The notes beneath the pieces are model-generated. The model saw only the letters and a program-made list of their open reading frames with translations. It was not told the origin of the DNA and made no database searches. Below, in pieces: positions 43,836 through 52,766 of a stretch of DNA of 58,853 bases. The position numbers were made by a program, and so were the translations under genes. The stretch's first letter is position 1. Each line of letters starts with the position of its first letter. Source of the DNA: Muribaculaceae bacterium (GTDB taxonomy: Bacteria; Bacteroidota; Bacteroidia; Bacteroidales; Muribaculaceae); the NCBI GenBank assembly GCA_023666885.1, contig JAMPBB010000004.1, positions 1 through 58,853 on the forward strand. Reading direction: 5' to 3'.

Positions 43836-45668
43836 ATGAGAACCCTACATAACAGATTGCTACTCCTTATCCTGCTGACTCTGACATGTGTCGGAGCTAT
43901 GGCGCAGGTTTCATTCACAGTCAGTGCTCCGCAAAAAGTATCCGTAGGTGAGAAATTTGCCGTTACATATAGAGTGAAAAATGGTGAAGGATCCGGCTTA
44001 AAGGTGCCGCAAATCAATGGCTGCACACAGATATTCGGCCCGGCAGTATCCTCCAGCAGCAGTTTCTCTGTGATAAACGGACATACGGAGAAACGCTCGG
44101 TCATAGACTATACCTATACCTACCGCGCGGATAAGGAGGGCACCTATACCATTGGCGAAGCATCCGTGACCGTTGACGGGAAGCGAATGACCACCCGTCC
44201 GGTAAGCATAACCATCGGCCCGGCCAAAGCCGGAAGTTCGGCACAGCCGGATGATCCGCGCGCCTCCCGACAAGGAGCCGTGGATATGGAGGACATATCT
44301 ACCCAGTCAGCTGACCGCTCAGTGTCAAGCAGTGATGTGTTTGTACGCATAATCCTGTCCAAGCCCACTGCATATGAACAGGAAGCCATAGAGTGCACCA
44401 TAAAACTATATACCAAGTACTCGATATCATCATTCTTCCCCACACGGCAGCCAAGTTTTGACGGCTTCCTTATAGAAGAGATGAACCTGCAGCCCTCACT
44501 TAACCAGGTAGAGGTATACAACGGGCAGAAATACATGACGGCACTCTTGAAGAAATGTATAATATTCCCACAGAAGTCAGGCAAGCTCACTATCAATTCA
44601 GGCAACTATGACATTGACGTAGTGCAGTATGACAATGTCAATATGGGACTGTTCTCAGTACAGACCCCTCAAGAGCGGAAGATAAAAGTAAGTTCAAATT
44701 CAGCCTCCATAGATATACGTCCGCTCCCGCAGCCACAGCCCGAAGGGTTTACCGGAGCTGTAGGTACATTCAGTATTGACAGCCGCATGCTCGGCAGTTC
44801 ATACCGCACCAATGATCCGGCCACGCTGATATACACCATAAGCGGAACAGGAAATATCAAGTATATTAAGGAACCTGTAATAGACTTCCCGTCAGAGTTT
44901 GAGCAATATACTCCCAAAGCCGATATCGATGCACGTGTATCAGGCAACAATGTCACCGGGAAAATGACTATTGAATATACATTTGTTCCACAGGCTGTAG
45001 GCGATTTCACCATAGGCAGTGACAAGTTCGTGTATTTTGACATAAACGAGAAGCGCTACGTAACCCTCACCACTCCATCATATAACATTAAAGTGGCAAA
45101 GGGGGCATCGCAAAGCACCACTACCCGAAAGGATGTGGAGCTAAAGAACACGGATATACTTCATATATATACCGGCGACAAAGCAGCTTCAAAGGAGCAT
45201 ACTTTAGTCATTGCACAATGGTGGTACTGGATGATATATGTATTACTCATATGTGGTGTAATAGCCGTATTGGCCGTCAACCGAAGAAATATCCGCCGCT
45301 CAGCCGACATAAAAGGCATGAAGCTGGCTCGCGCAAGCAAAGTGGCACGTAAGCGTCTGAAGTTAGCCAAAGAGTATATGACAGGCAAGCAGAATGAAAA
45401 ATTCTATGAGGAAATGCTCCGTGCCGTATGGGGTTACCTGAGCGACAAGCTATCCATCCCGGCATCGCAGCTGTCACGTGACAACGTAGCAGCTGAACTG
45501 ACATCGTACGGGGCTACAGAAGACACTGTCAATGACATGATAGACGTGCTTGATGAATGTGAAATGGCCAGATACACGCCATCGGCCACTCCGGAACAAG
45601 CCGAAAGGATATATGATAAGGCATCACAAGCCATAAACGCCCTTGAAAACGTGAAACGTCAGAAATAA
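43836..45668 (+). CDS. batD: BatD, large exported membrane protein
   Basis: A 610-residue protein from the ATG at 43836, which opens a clear signal peptide (about 1-23, ending AMA). The earlier in-frame ATG at 43725 lies inside batC and is rejected. Tandem beta-sandwich domains occupy residues 24-450 (VSFTVSAPQKVSVGEKFAVTY; LIYTISGTGNIKYIKEPVIDFP). One transmembrane helix sits near 462-482 (WYWMIYVLLICGVIAVLAV), followed by a cytoplasmic helical tail (EKFYEEMLRAVWGYLSDKLSIP). It lies 22 bases after batC and 7 before batE. Confidence 0.92.
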   Translation: MRTLHNRLLLLILLTLTCVGAMAQVSFTVSAPQKVSVGEKFAVTYRVKNGEGSGLKVPQINGCTQIFGPAVSSSSSFSVINGHTEKRSVIDYTYTYRADKEGTYTIGEASVTVDGKRMTTRPVSITIGPAKAGSSAQPDDPRASRQGAVDMEDISTQSADRSVSSSDVFVRIILSKPTAYEQEAIECTIKLYTKYSISSFFPTRQPSFDGFLIEEMNLQPSLNQVEVYNGQKYMTALLKKCIIFPQKSGKLTINSGNYDIDVVQYDNVNMGLFSVQTPQERKIKVSSNSASIDIRPLPQPQPEGFTGAVGTFSIDSRMLGSSYRTNDPATLIYTISGTGNIKYIKEPVIDFPSEFEQYTPKADIDARVSGNNVTGKMTIEYTFVPQAVGDFTIGSDKFVYFDINEKRYVTLTTPSYNIKVAKGASQSTTTRKDVELKNTDILHIYTGDKAASKEHTLVIAQWWYWMIYVLLICGVIAVLAVNRRNIRRSADIKGMKLARASKVARKRLKLAKEYMTGKQNEKFYEEMLRAVWGYLSDKLSIPASQLSRDNVAAELTSYGATEDTVNDMIDVLDECEMARYTPSATPEQAERIYDKASQAINALENVKRQK

Positions 45669-45675
45669 CCCCCAT

Positions 45676-46455
45676 ATGAAACGACTGATACTATCACTGA
45701 TTATAGCCACAAGTTCCATATTAGGAGCCATGGCCGGGTCATTAGATGAAAGAGCTGACTCCGCATATGCTTCAGATAACTTTACCGAGGCCGAAGCTCT
45801 ATATCGTCAAGCCATAAATGAATACGGAGCATCAGCCAAGCTCTATTATAACCTGGGCAACGCATCATACCGTAACGGCAAACAGGGCGAGGCCGTGCTC
45901 AACTATGAACGTGCCCTCCGGCTTGACCCTACGGATGAGAAAGCTCGCGCCAATCTTAACTTTGTCAACTCAAAACTCATTGACAAGCCCGGCGAACGCG
46001 GAACTTTTCTCGGCAATGCTATGGACAGTATTGCACTGTCAGCCCACGCTGACACTTGGGCGTGGATAGCGCTCTTGCTGTTCGCACTCTTCATAGCCGG
46101 TACATTGGCCTACTTCTTTGCATCTGCAATCCTGCTCAGGAAAATAGGATTTTTCGGAGGCATATTACTGCTGATACTTTCAGTATGCGCTCTAATAATA
46201 TCATCACATGCCCAGAGCATATCACAGTCCAAGGACTATGCCGTAATCACTGCACCCTCCACCATACTCAGCACCACACCACGAGCCCCCAAGAACCGTA
46301 CGGAAGAGGCCATGCTGCTTCACGAAGGTACCAAAGTAAACATCCTTGACAGCGTGGCATCAAAATCTGACAGCGTACAGGTGATGTGGTACGATGTAAA
46401 AGTGGACAATGAACATAGGGCATGGATATCATCGCGCGATGTAGAAATCATATAA
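45676..46455 (+). CDS. batE: BatE, TPR plus SH3-like membrane protein
   Basis: A 259-residue protein with a signal peptide (about 1-20) and a TPR pair (ADSAYASDNFTEAEALYRQAI; YNLGNASYRNGKQGEAVLNYERAL). Two transmembrane helices follow (WIALLLFALFIAGTLAYFF and GGILLLILSVCALIIS). The C-terminal bacterial SH3-like domain spans about 185-259 (YAVITAPSTIL, EGTKVNILDS, HRAWISSRDVEII). It is the last gene of the moxR-bat run, and a weak AT-rich gap follows. Confidence 0.9.
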   Translation: MKRLILSLIIATSSILGAMAGSLDERADSAYASDNFTEAEALYRQAINEYGASAKLYYNLGNASYRNGKQGEAVLNYERALRLDPTDEKARANLNFVNSKLIDKPGERGTFLGNAMDSIALSAHADTWAWIALLLFALFIAGTLAYFFASAILLRKIGFFGGILLLILSVCALIISSHAQSISQSKDYAVITAPSTILSTTPRAPKNRTEEAMLLHEGTKVNILDSVASKSDSVQVMWYDVKVDNEHRAWISSRDVEII

Positions 46456-46509
46456 ATATCATGATTTTGACAGGATATTCGCTGTTTTATTAAAATTTCC
46501 ACCGATTTA

Positions 46510-46541
46510 TTTGTTTTTCTAAAGAAAAGGATATATTTTTA
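46510..46541 (+). promoter_or_regulatory. Candidate promoter of the small HTH gene
   Basis: TTTG (46510-46513), a 20-base spacer and TATTTTTA (46534-46541) fit the Bacteroidetes consensus except for the last base. The leader to the ATG at 46595 would be about 47 bases. Confidence 0.5.
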
Positions 46542-46594
46542 TTCCCATAAACTATTTGAAACATAATTTTACTAATCAATAAAATTTTAAAACC

Positions 46595-46852
46595 ATGGCT
46601 AAAACTATCTCTTTCAATGAGCTCCGCCGTCTAAAAGACAGCTTGCCTGATGGCGCTACACACCAGATTGCCGATAAACTCAATATAACAGTACAGACTG
46701 TAAGAAATTACTTCGGAGGCAGCAACTATGAATTCGGAAAGAACTGTGGCGTACACATCGAACCCGGTCCTGACGGAGGTATCGTAGTGCTTGATGACAC
46801 CACCATCTATGATATGGCTGTGGATATCCTTCAGAAGCAGAAAGGCGAATAA
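46595..46852 (+). CDS. Small HTH DNA-binding protein conserved in Bacteroidales
   Basis: An 85-residue protein. Residues about 5-40 form an HTH with LPDGATHQIADKLNITVQTVRNYF, where VQTVRNYF looks like the recognition helix. The C-terminal half is beta-turn rich (GVHIEPGPDGGIVVLDD) and ends in a short helix. Small proteins of this type are found singly in many Bacteroidales genomes, with no function known to me. It has its own promoter candidate and stands alone between batE and the stress protein. Confidence 0.85.
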   Translation: MAKTISFNELRRLKDSLPDGATHQIADKLNITVQTVRNYFGGSNYEFGKNCGVHIEPGPDGGIVVLDDTTIYDMAVDILQKQKGE

Positions 46853-46929
46853 TCCCCCTACGATTTTTTTCAATACCACAACGGTTACTTATTCTCCCCT
46901 CTCCTTAACCTCTCCAATCTGCACTTAAC

Positions 46930-48051
46930 ATGACTGCCAGCACCGACCGCCTTATAACCGTGGCAATACACACGTATGACCACGCCATAGAGCTAAAACA
47001 GATTCTTGAGTCACATGACATAAAGGTGGTTCTGCAGAACATAAATCTGGACAATCCGGTGGTATCGGCCGGTATGCGTGTCCGTATAAGGGAATGTGAC
47101 TTGCCCGCAGCACTGCGTATTATAGAGAATCCTGAAATATTCAACACATCCGATACCGCCACAGATACCGCCCGCGTCAAGTCAATACTCGTGCCTATTG
47201 ATTTCTCGCCCTATTCAGAACATGCCTGCCGGATAGCATTCGATATAGCTTCAAGACACAAAGCATCAATACTGTTACTCCATACATTTACTGACCCCGT
47301 ATATGCAAGCGTCTTACAGATGTCGGACGCCTTGACGTATGAGGTAGATGATATTGAGACGCATAAAGTATATGTGAGCGAGGCTGACAAAATGATGTCA
47401 GAGTTTTCCGACAAGCTCCGTAATCTTATAAAAACCGGCGAACTACCTCCTGCAAAATTCACTTATGAGATTCAAGAGGGCATACCGGAAGAAGTAATCA
47501 ACACACAGGCCAAGGAATGCACCCCACTATTGATAGTGATGGGCACAAGAGGCGCGGACAAGAAGGAACGTGAATTGGTAGGCAGCGTCACTGCCGAAGT
47601 ACTTGACACATGCCGATTCCCTGTATTCACTGTACCTGAAGGCATGTCATACCACAACCTGTCGGAAATACGCCGCATACTCCTATTCTGTGATGTAGAT
47701 CAGGAAGACATGTTGGTGCTTGAACGCTTACGCACACTTCTGGCTACAACCGATACTCGGATAACACTTGTCAATATCCCGTCAAAAAAGACGGCTCCAA
47801 ATATGACAGCTCCCCTTGAATCACTTAAACGGTACTTTGTGGAGCACTATCCCACCATGATATTTGACACCGCTTGCTTGGCTCCGGCTACTGTGGAAGA
47901 GGACTTTGCAAGAATAGCATCATCACAGCACATAGATCTGATAGCTGTACCCAACAAGAAGAAAAACGTTTTTGCCCGGCTTTTCAACCCCGGTATAGCA
48001 CATAGGCTACTGTTTCGCACAGATAGCCCTATGATAGTGATACCGGTGTGA
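46930..48051 (+). CDS. DUF2007-like domain fused to two universal stress protein domains
   Basis: A 373-residue cytoplasmic protein. Residues 1-70 resemble the DUF2007 signal-transducing fold (VAIHTYDHAIELKQILESHDI, then CDLPAALRIIEN). Residues about 78-235 are a first UspA domain with the ATP-binding motif G-x2-G-x9-G-S in MGTRGADKKERELVGSV. Residues about 240-373 are a second UspA-like domain that lacks that motif, so probably only the first binds nucleotide. It ends 15 bases from the convergent murA gene. A stress-sensing role is inferred from the family. Confidence 0.87.
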   Translation: MTASTDRLITVAIHTYDHAIELKQILESHDIKVVLQNINLDNPVVSAGMRVRIRECDLPAALRIIENPEIFNTSDTATDTARVKSILVPIDFSPYSEHACRIAFDIASRHKASILLLHTFTDPVYASVLQMSDALTYEVDDIETHKVYVSEADKMMSEFSDKLRNLIKTGELPPAKFTYEIQEGIPEEVINTQAKECTPLLIVMGTRGADKKERELVGSVTAEVLDTCRFPVFTVPEGMSYHNLSEIRRILLFCDVDQEDMLVLERLRTLLATTDTRITLVNIPSKKTAPNMTAPLESLKRYFVEHYPTMIFDTACLAPATVEEDFARIASSQHIDLIAVPNKKKNVFARLFNPGIAHRLLFRTDSPMIVIPV

Positions 48052-48066
48052 TAAGTCGCGCCTGAG

Positions 48067-49383
48067 TCAGTCACGTCGGGTAATGCACGCCCCTATGGAA
48101 TTGAGGCGTGCATCAATAGCTTCATATCCACGGTCTATCTGACTGATATTGCCTATTTCGCTCGTACCGTTTGCGGACATCGCAGCAAGCAGCATGGCTA
48201 TACCGGCACGTATGTCCGGCGAGAGCATCTTGTTGGCACGCAGTGGAAATTTATGGTCAAGCCCTATCACCACTGCACGGTGTGGGTCACAGAGCATTAT
48301 TTGGGCACCCATATCAATCAGTCGGTCCACGAAGAACAGTCGGCTCTCAAACATTTTCTGATGTATGAGCACACTCCCCTTGCATTGCGTAGCCACTACG
48401 AGCATTACACTCAGCAAGTCCGGAGTAAGCCCTGGCCATGGTGCATCAGCCACATTGAGTATTGACCCGTCAAGCGCAGTTTCAATTTCATATGTATCTG
48501 ACGCAGGGATAAATATGTCATCACCCTTGCGCTCTATGGTGATTCCCAGTCGGCGGAATGCATCCGGGATTATACCGAGATTTTCATATGACACATCCTT
48601 AATCAGCAATGCACTCTGCGTCAGAGCCGCCATACCTATAAAACTGCCCACCTCTATCATGTCAGGCAGTATTCTATGATTGGCACCATGCAGTGATTCG
48701 GTTCCGTGCACCGTAATAAGATTTGAGCCCACACCGTCTATACGGAGCCCCATCATAACAAGCATTTTACATAGCTGCTGAATATAGGGTTCGCAAGCGG
48801 CATTGTATATAGTGGTATCACCCTGCGCCAAGGCAGCAGCCATTATAATATTGGCCGTACCCGTTACAGAGGCCTCGTCAAGGAGCATGTATGCACCTTT
48901 GAGCTTTTTATCGGCAGGCGCCTCAAGCAGATATGCACATTTATCAGAATCATATGTCATTTTAGCGCCAAGCCGAATCAATCCGGTTATGTGTGTATCC
49001 ACCTTCCGGCGCCCTATTTTATCACCACCGGGCTTGGCAAAATAGGCTCTGCCAAATCGGGCCAGAAGCGGACCCACCACCAATACCGAGCCGCGCAGTG
49101 AGGCGCAGCGTCTTACAAAGTCCTCACTATATATGTACTCTGTATTTATGTCATCAGCCTTGAAAATGTATTTCCCTTTCTCTATATGCCACACCTTCAC
49201 TCCCATAGCTTCTATGAGTTTGATCAGGTTATGGACATCAAGAATCTCCGGAACATTGGTTACAGTTACTTCATCAGAGGTAAGCAGAACCGCACTTATT
49301 ATCTGTAGCGCTTCATTCTTAGCTCCCTGTGGTACTATTTTACCATTAAGGCGATGACCGCCTTCTATTATAAATGTGCTCAT
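48067..49383 (-). CDS. murA: UDP-N-acetylglucosamine 1-carboxyvinyltransferase with Asp at the Cys115 site
   Basis: The first committed enzyme of peptidoglycan precursor synthesis; it adds enolpyruvate from PEP to UDP-GlcNAc. It has 438 residues from the ATG at 49383; an upstream in-frame start at 49416 lacks family support. The N-terminal GAKNEAL (20-26) and RCASLRGSVLVVGPLLARFG are typical. The catalytic loop reads KPGGDKIGRRKVDTH, with Asp121 where E. coli MurA has Cys115, the residue alkylated by fosfomycin. Asp at this site is known in naturally resistant MurA. It lies 10 bases after murB, at the end of a minus-strand run. Confidence 0.95.
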   Translation of the reverse strand: MSTFIIEGGHRLNGKIVPQGAKNEALQIISAVLLTSDEVTVTNVPEILDVHNLIKLIEAMGVKVWHIEKGKYIFKADDINTEYIYSEDFVRRCASLRGSVLVVGPLLARFGRAYFAKPGGDKIGRRKVDTHITGLIRLGAKMTYDSDKCAYLLEAPADKKLKGAYMLLDEASVTGTANIIMAAALAQGDTTIYNAACEPYIQQLCKMLVMMGLRIDGVGSNLITVHGTESLHGANHRILPDMIEVGSFIGMAALTQSALLIKDVSYENLGIIPDAFRRLGITIERKGDDIFIPASDTYEIETALDGSILNVADAPWPGLTPDLLSVMLVVATQCKGSVLIHQKMFESRLFFVDRLIDMGAQIMLCDPHRAVVIGLDHKFPLRANKMLSPDIRAGIAMLLAAMSANGTSEIGNISQIDRGYEAIDARLNSIGACITRRD

Positions 49384-49393
49384 GGCAGTATTA

Positions 49394-50428
49394 TCATATA
49401 TGATCCACTTCGGCATACAGTGTTATGCCAAACTTATTTCTTACACTCTCACGTATTTCGTTTTCCAGAGCCAGAATCTCTTCCGGCAGGGCTTTTCCGG
49501 TAGCATTTACCAGAACAAGCGGCTGCTTGTGCCATACCGCAGCATTCCCACGGGAAGCACCTTTGAGTCCGCACTGCTCTATAAGCCATGCCGCAGGAAT
49601 CTTTATTCCATGGGCAGTTACGAAATGAGGTACCTTCGTATGAGGGCCATGCTCATTTTCAGCCACGAGTTCTATCGAAGCAAAAATCTCACCGCTCACC
49701 ACCGGATTTTTGAAAAAGCTACCGGCACTCCCCACCTCTGCAGGCTCGGGCAACTTTTCATGTCGCACAGATATTATTTCATTTCGTACATCAAGCGGGG
49801 TTATATCATGGCCACGTGAGGACAATGCTGCGGAAAGGTTACCATACTCAAGCTTGGGGGAACCGTTTTTTGACAAGAGGATACGGATCCCCGTCACTAT
49901 ATAGCGCATACGGTTTTCCGGTTCCTTAAACATGGAATAGCGGTAAGCATAGCCACAGTCCGCAGCTTGAACAGTCACGAATCTATTCTCCAATACATCG
50001 TAACATTCCACGGCTTCAAGCACATCCTTTATCTCCACGCCGTATGCTCCTATATTCTGTACGGCAGCTGCACCGGCGTCGCCCGGTATGGCTGACAGAT
50101 TTTCTATACCCCAAAGCCCGGCTTCAGCCGCACGCCTTATAACGGAATCGAATTCCACACCGGATCCTACTATCAGACGTACGGCGCCATTACCCACAGG
50201 TTCCATGTCAAAGTCAAGTATGCTTGAATGAAGCAGCGTACCGTCATAATCGCCGGTAAAAAGCATATTACTGCCGGCTCCTATACATCTGTACGGATTA
50301 TCACCCATAGATGCAAATATTACCGGCAGATCCTTTGCCTCGGTATAGTCTATCCATCTGCGGCACTTCACATCCATACCGAATGTATTGAATGCCTTTA
50401 TATTAAAGTAGGGTATCTCTGTAATCAT
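49394..50428 (-). CDS. murB: UDP-N-acetylenolpyruvoylglucosamine reductase
   Basis: A 344-residue FAD enzyme that reduces the MurA product to UDP-MurNAc. Motifs: NTFGMDVKCR near 14-23, the FAD-binding GAGSNMLFTGDY, SAIPGDAGAAAVQNIGAYG, the proton-donor Ser region SAGSFFKNPVVS, and the C-terminal ALENEIRESVRNKFGI. The long form with the C-terminal loop matches the E. coli-like type I enzyme. It lies between the MBOAT gene (6 bases) and murA (10 bases). Confidence 0.95.
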   Translation of the reverse strand: MITEIPYFNIKAFNTFGMDVKCRRWIDYTEAKDLPVIFASMGDNPYRCIGAGSNMLFTGDYDGTLLHSSILDFDMEPVGNGAVRLIVGSGVEFDSVIRRAAEAGLWGIENLSAIPGDAGAAAVQNIGAYGVEIKDVLEAVECYDVLENRFVTVQAADCGYAYRYSMFKEPENRMRYIVTGIRILLSKNGSPKLEYGNLSAALSSRGHDITPLDVRNEIISVRHEKLPEPAEVGSAGSFFKNPVVSGEIFASIELVAENEHGPHTKVPHFVTAHGIKIPAAWLIEQCGLKGASRGNAAVWHKQPLVLVNATGKALPEEILALENEIRESVRNKFGITLYAEVDHI

Positions 50429-50434
50429 ATACCA

Positions 50435-51907
50435 TCAGAATTGGAAATAAATAAATGGCGTAACGTCCTCTGTCATAAACTCTATGACCCACTGTACGGC
50501 TATGATGAAGACTATCAGCTTTAACCACCACGGGGACGATACGAATAGCTCCTGACACTTCCTGTGCCAGCTACGGGGTATACTGTGAGCCGCTATGATT
50601 ATGACCATCAGTATAAACCATACGTATCGGACTTTGATAAAGGGTACAAAATACGCTATATCAAAATTCGTGAATATGTTATTAATTATCAGAAACGAAT
50701 CATGCAGCGAATCGGCCCTGAAGAATACAAACAGCAGGGATACATATAGCATGGTCAAGGCCCAGCTTACAGCCTTTACGGGCCATGTATCAGGTATCTT
50801 TGACAGCCACGGACGGCACATTTTGTGTACGGCAAGTCCGATGCCATGCGCACCGCCCCATAGCACAAACTTCCATGCAGCGCCATGCCACAACCCGCCT
50901 ATGAGCATGGTAAGGAAGTTGTTAACATATGTCCTTACAGTGCCCTTTCTATTACCGCCTAACGGAATGTAGACATAATCACGGAGCCATGATGACAGCG
51001 ATATATGCCATTTTCGCCAAAACTCAGTTATATTCTTTGACTTGTACGGGAAGTCAAAATTCAAGCTCAGGCGGAATCCCATTATCAGCGCTATACCTAT
51101 GGCCATATCAGAATAGCCCGAGAAGTCACAATATATCTGCATGACATATCCCACAAGCCCCATCAGTGTTTCAAATCCGCTGTAACCGGTAGGCGACTGG
51201 AATATCAAATCGTTATATTGCGCTATATAGTCGGCTATCACGGCCTTCTTTATAAGACCTAATATAACTAACCACAAGCCGGCATACATTTCATTTGCCG
51301 TAGCATGCCGGTTCTCCTTAAGCTGAGGCAGGAAATAGTCAGCCCTGACTATAGGCCCGGCAACGAGCGCAGGGAAAAAAGACAGGAAGAACGCATATTC
51401 AAGCCACGATGCAGTAGGCTTTACGCGCTCCTTATATACATCCACTATGTAACTTATGGACTGAAACGTATAAAATGATATGCCTACCGGAAGAATTATG
51501 TCAAGCGGCTGGAAATTGCCTCGCACCATAGCGTTCCAATTCCACAGAAAGAAATTGGCATACTTGAACAGGCACAGTATGGACAGAGAAAAACATATGG
51601 ATGCTATAAGGCATAGCTTCTTCTGCCACTGCCGGGGACAGCGTACAAGAAGTCGTGACAGTACCCAGTCAAGCAGCGACGTACACACCAGCAGAAGGAA
51701 AAACATATAGCTTGACTTGTAATAGAAGTACAAGCTGAATGCCACTACGAATATCATCATCTGAACCTTTCGGTTCTTAAGCAGTGCATAAACAGGCAGA
51801 AATACTACAAACAGAGCCCAAAACAGCCCGCTTGAAAACAGCATGGGGCTTGACGCCTCATACTTGAGCATTTCCCATATGTTTAGCACTATCTGATGAA
51901 AATCCAT
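50435..51907 (-). CDS. MBOAT family membrane O-acyltransferase, second copy
   Basis: A 490-residue polytopic membrane protein closely like the copy at 19147. Shared signatures: YFYYKSS, DIILPVGISFYTFQSISYIVD, FFPALVAGPIVRADYFLPQ, YCDFSGYSDMAIGIALI, EFWRKWHISLSSWLRDYVYIPLGG and the invariant His in GGLWHGAAWKFVLWGG. It is preceded by an SGNH-fold gene (12 bases) and followed 6 bases later by murB. That placement suggests peptidoglycan or another wall polymer as acceptor, as for PatA, but this is inference. Confidence 0.92.
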   Translation of the reverse strand: MDFHQIVLNIWEMLKYEASSPMLFSSGLFWALFVVFLPVYALLKNRKVQMMIFVVAFSLYFYYKSSYMFFLLLVCTSLLDWVLSRLLVRCPRQWQKKLCLIASICFSLSILCLFKYANFFLWNWNAMVRGNFQPLDIILPVGISFYTFQSISYIVDVYKERVKPTASWLEYAFFLSFFPALVAGPIVRADYFLPQLKENRHATANEMYAGLWLVILGLIKKAVIADYIAQYNDLIFQSPTGYSGFETLMGLVGYVMQIYCDFSGYSDMAIGIALIMGFRLSLNFDFPYKSKNITEFWRKWHISLSSWLRDYVYIPLGGNRKGTVRTYVNNFLTMLIGGLWHGAAWKFVLWGGAHGIGLAVHKMCRPWLSKIPDTWPVKAVSWALTMLYVSLLFVFFRADSLHDSFLIINNIFTNFDIAYFVPFIKVRYVWFILMVIIIAAHSIPRSWHRKCQELFVSSPWWLKLIVFIIAVQWVIEFMTEDVTPFIYFQF

Positions 51908-51919
51908 AATCCGTATGTA

Positions 51920-52708
51920 CTAATGTTTTGGCTGAAGCACTACCACAGTTTCCGGACGGGCCTTAACTCCGGGTGCGGGCATTTTCATTTTTATGGGGTG
52001 AGCCGCATGTTCAGGCATCCATCGGGCTATACTGTCAAGCCACTTAGCTGCCGATTCATGCGTGGGGTGAGCGCCATCCTTGGCACGGTCAAAATGCATT
52101 CCGTCCGATAGGAAGAAACATCCCGGCTTTACGTTCTCAGCTATAAGCTCATTGATTCCGGTATCCTTTTTCCAGTTGGGAGGGCCTATCCACAGATACG
52201 GTATGTCACCTATCTGACTCAGAAATTCCTTTACATACTTATCACGCTTAGCTTTAATATCACGGACAAAAAGTTCATTGCCTCCAAGGCTGATGAATAT
52301 GAATGACGGATTGAAACGCTTCAGGAACACCTTTAGCGTATCGCATGTGCCCCAGTATTCCGATGATGAACTGTACCATATGACAGAATTCAGCCTGTGT
52401 CCGTTAGCCTTGGCATAGGCCGCCAAGCGTGGATTAAGGCCTTCAAGCATTGAATCCCCTATTATCAATATGTTCTGCGATGCCGTATCGAGTGGAGCCG
52501 GAAATGCAGGCTTGACATCTGACTTCGCCTCAGCCACCGCCCCTGTACCATCGGCATCCGCTGTGGATACTGCCATAAGATTCTCAGCTATAGGAGTCTG
52601 CTTGATCTTATAACCGAATATGCAGGGCGATTCGGCAAAAGATATTGCCGCTATAACGACCAACGCAATGGTTATAATTGACCAGACGCCAAAGTATTGT
52701 TTCCGCAT
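51920..52708 (-). CDS. Membrane-anchored SGNH/GDSL-fold protein
   Basis: A 262-residue protein with an N-terminal signal anchor (about 7-25). A Ser/Ala-rich linker follows, then a compact SGNH domain: block I LIIGDSMLEG with Ser86, block III ISLGGNELF, and the Asp-x-x-His of DGAHPTHESA. It resembles the DUF459-like and AlgX/PatB-type partners of MBOAT proteins. It is directly upstream of the second MBOAT gene and of murB-murA. The Ser, Asp and His triad residues are all visible. Confidence 0.82.
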   Translation of the reverse strand: MRKQYFGVWSIITIALVVIAAISFAESPCIFGYKIKQTPIAENLMAVSTADADGTGAVAEAKSDVKPAFPAPLDTASQNILIIGDSMLEGLNPRLAAYAKANGHRLNSVIWYSSSSEYWGTCDTLKVFLKRFNPSFIFISLGGNELFVRDIKAKRDKYVKEFLSQIGDIPYLWIGPPNWKKDTGINELIAENVKPGCFFLSDGMHFDRAKDGAHPTHESAAKWLDSIARWMPEHAAHPIKMKMPAPGVKARPETVVVLQPKH

Positions 52709-52766
52709 ATTTCAGTAGTTCATGGATATATGCGCGAAGTTAACAATTAATTCCCATTCGTGAAAA

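Noticed and set aside
48052-48066. Terminator between the convergent stress-protein and murA genes
   Set aside because: The gap is 15 bases and no stem with a T-run is visible in it or just inside the coding ends.
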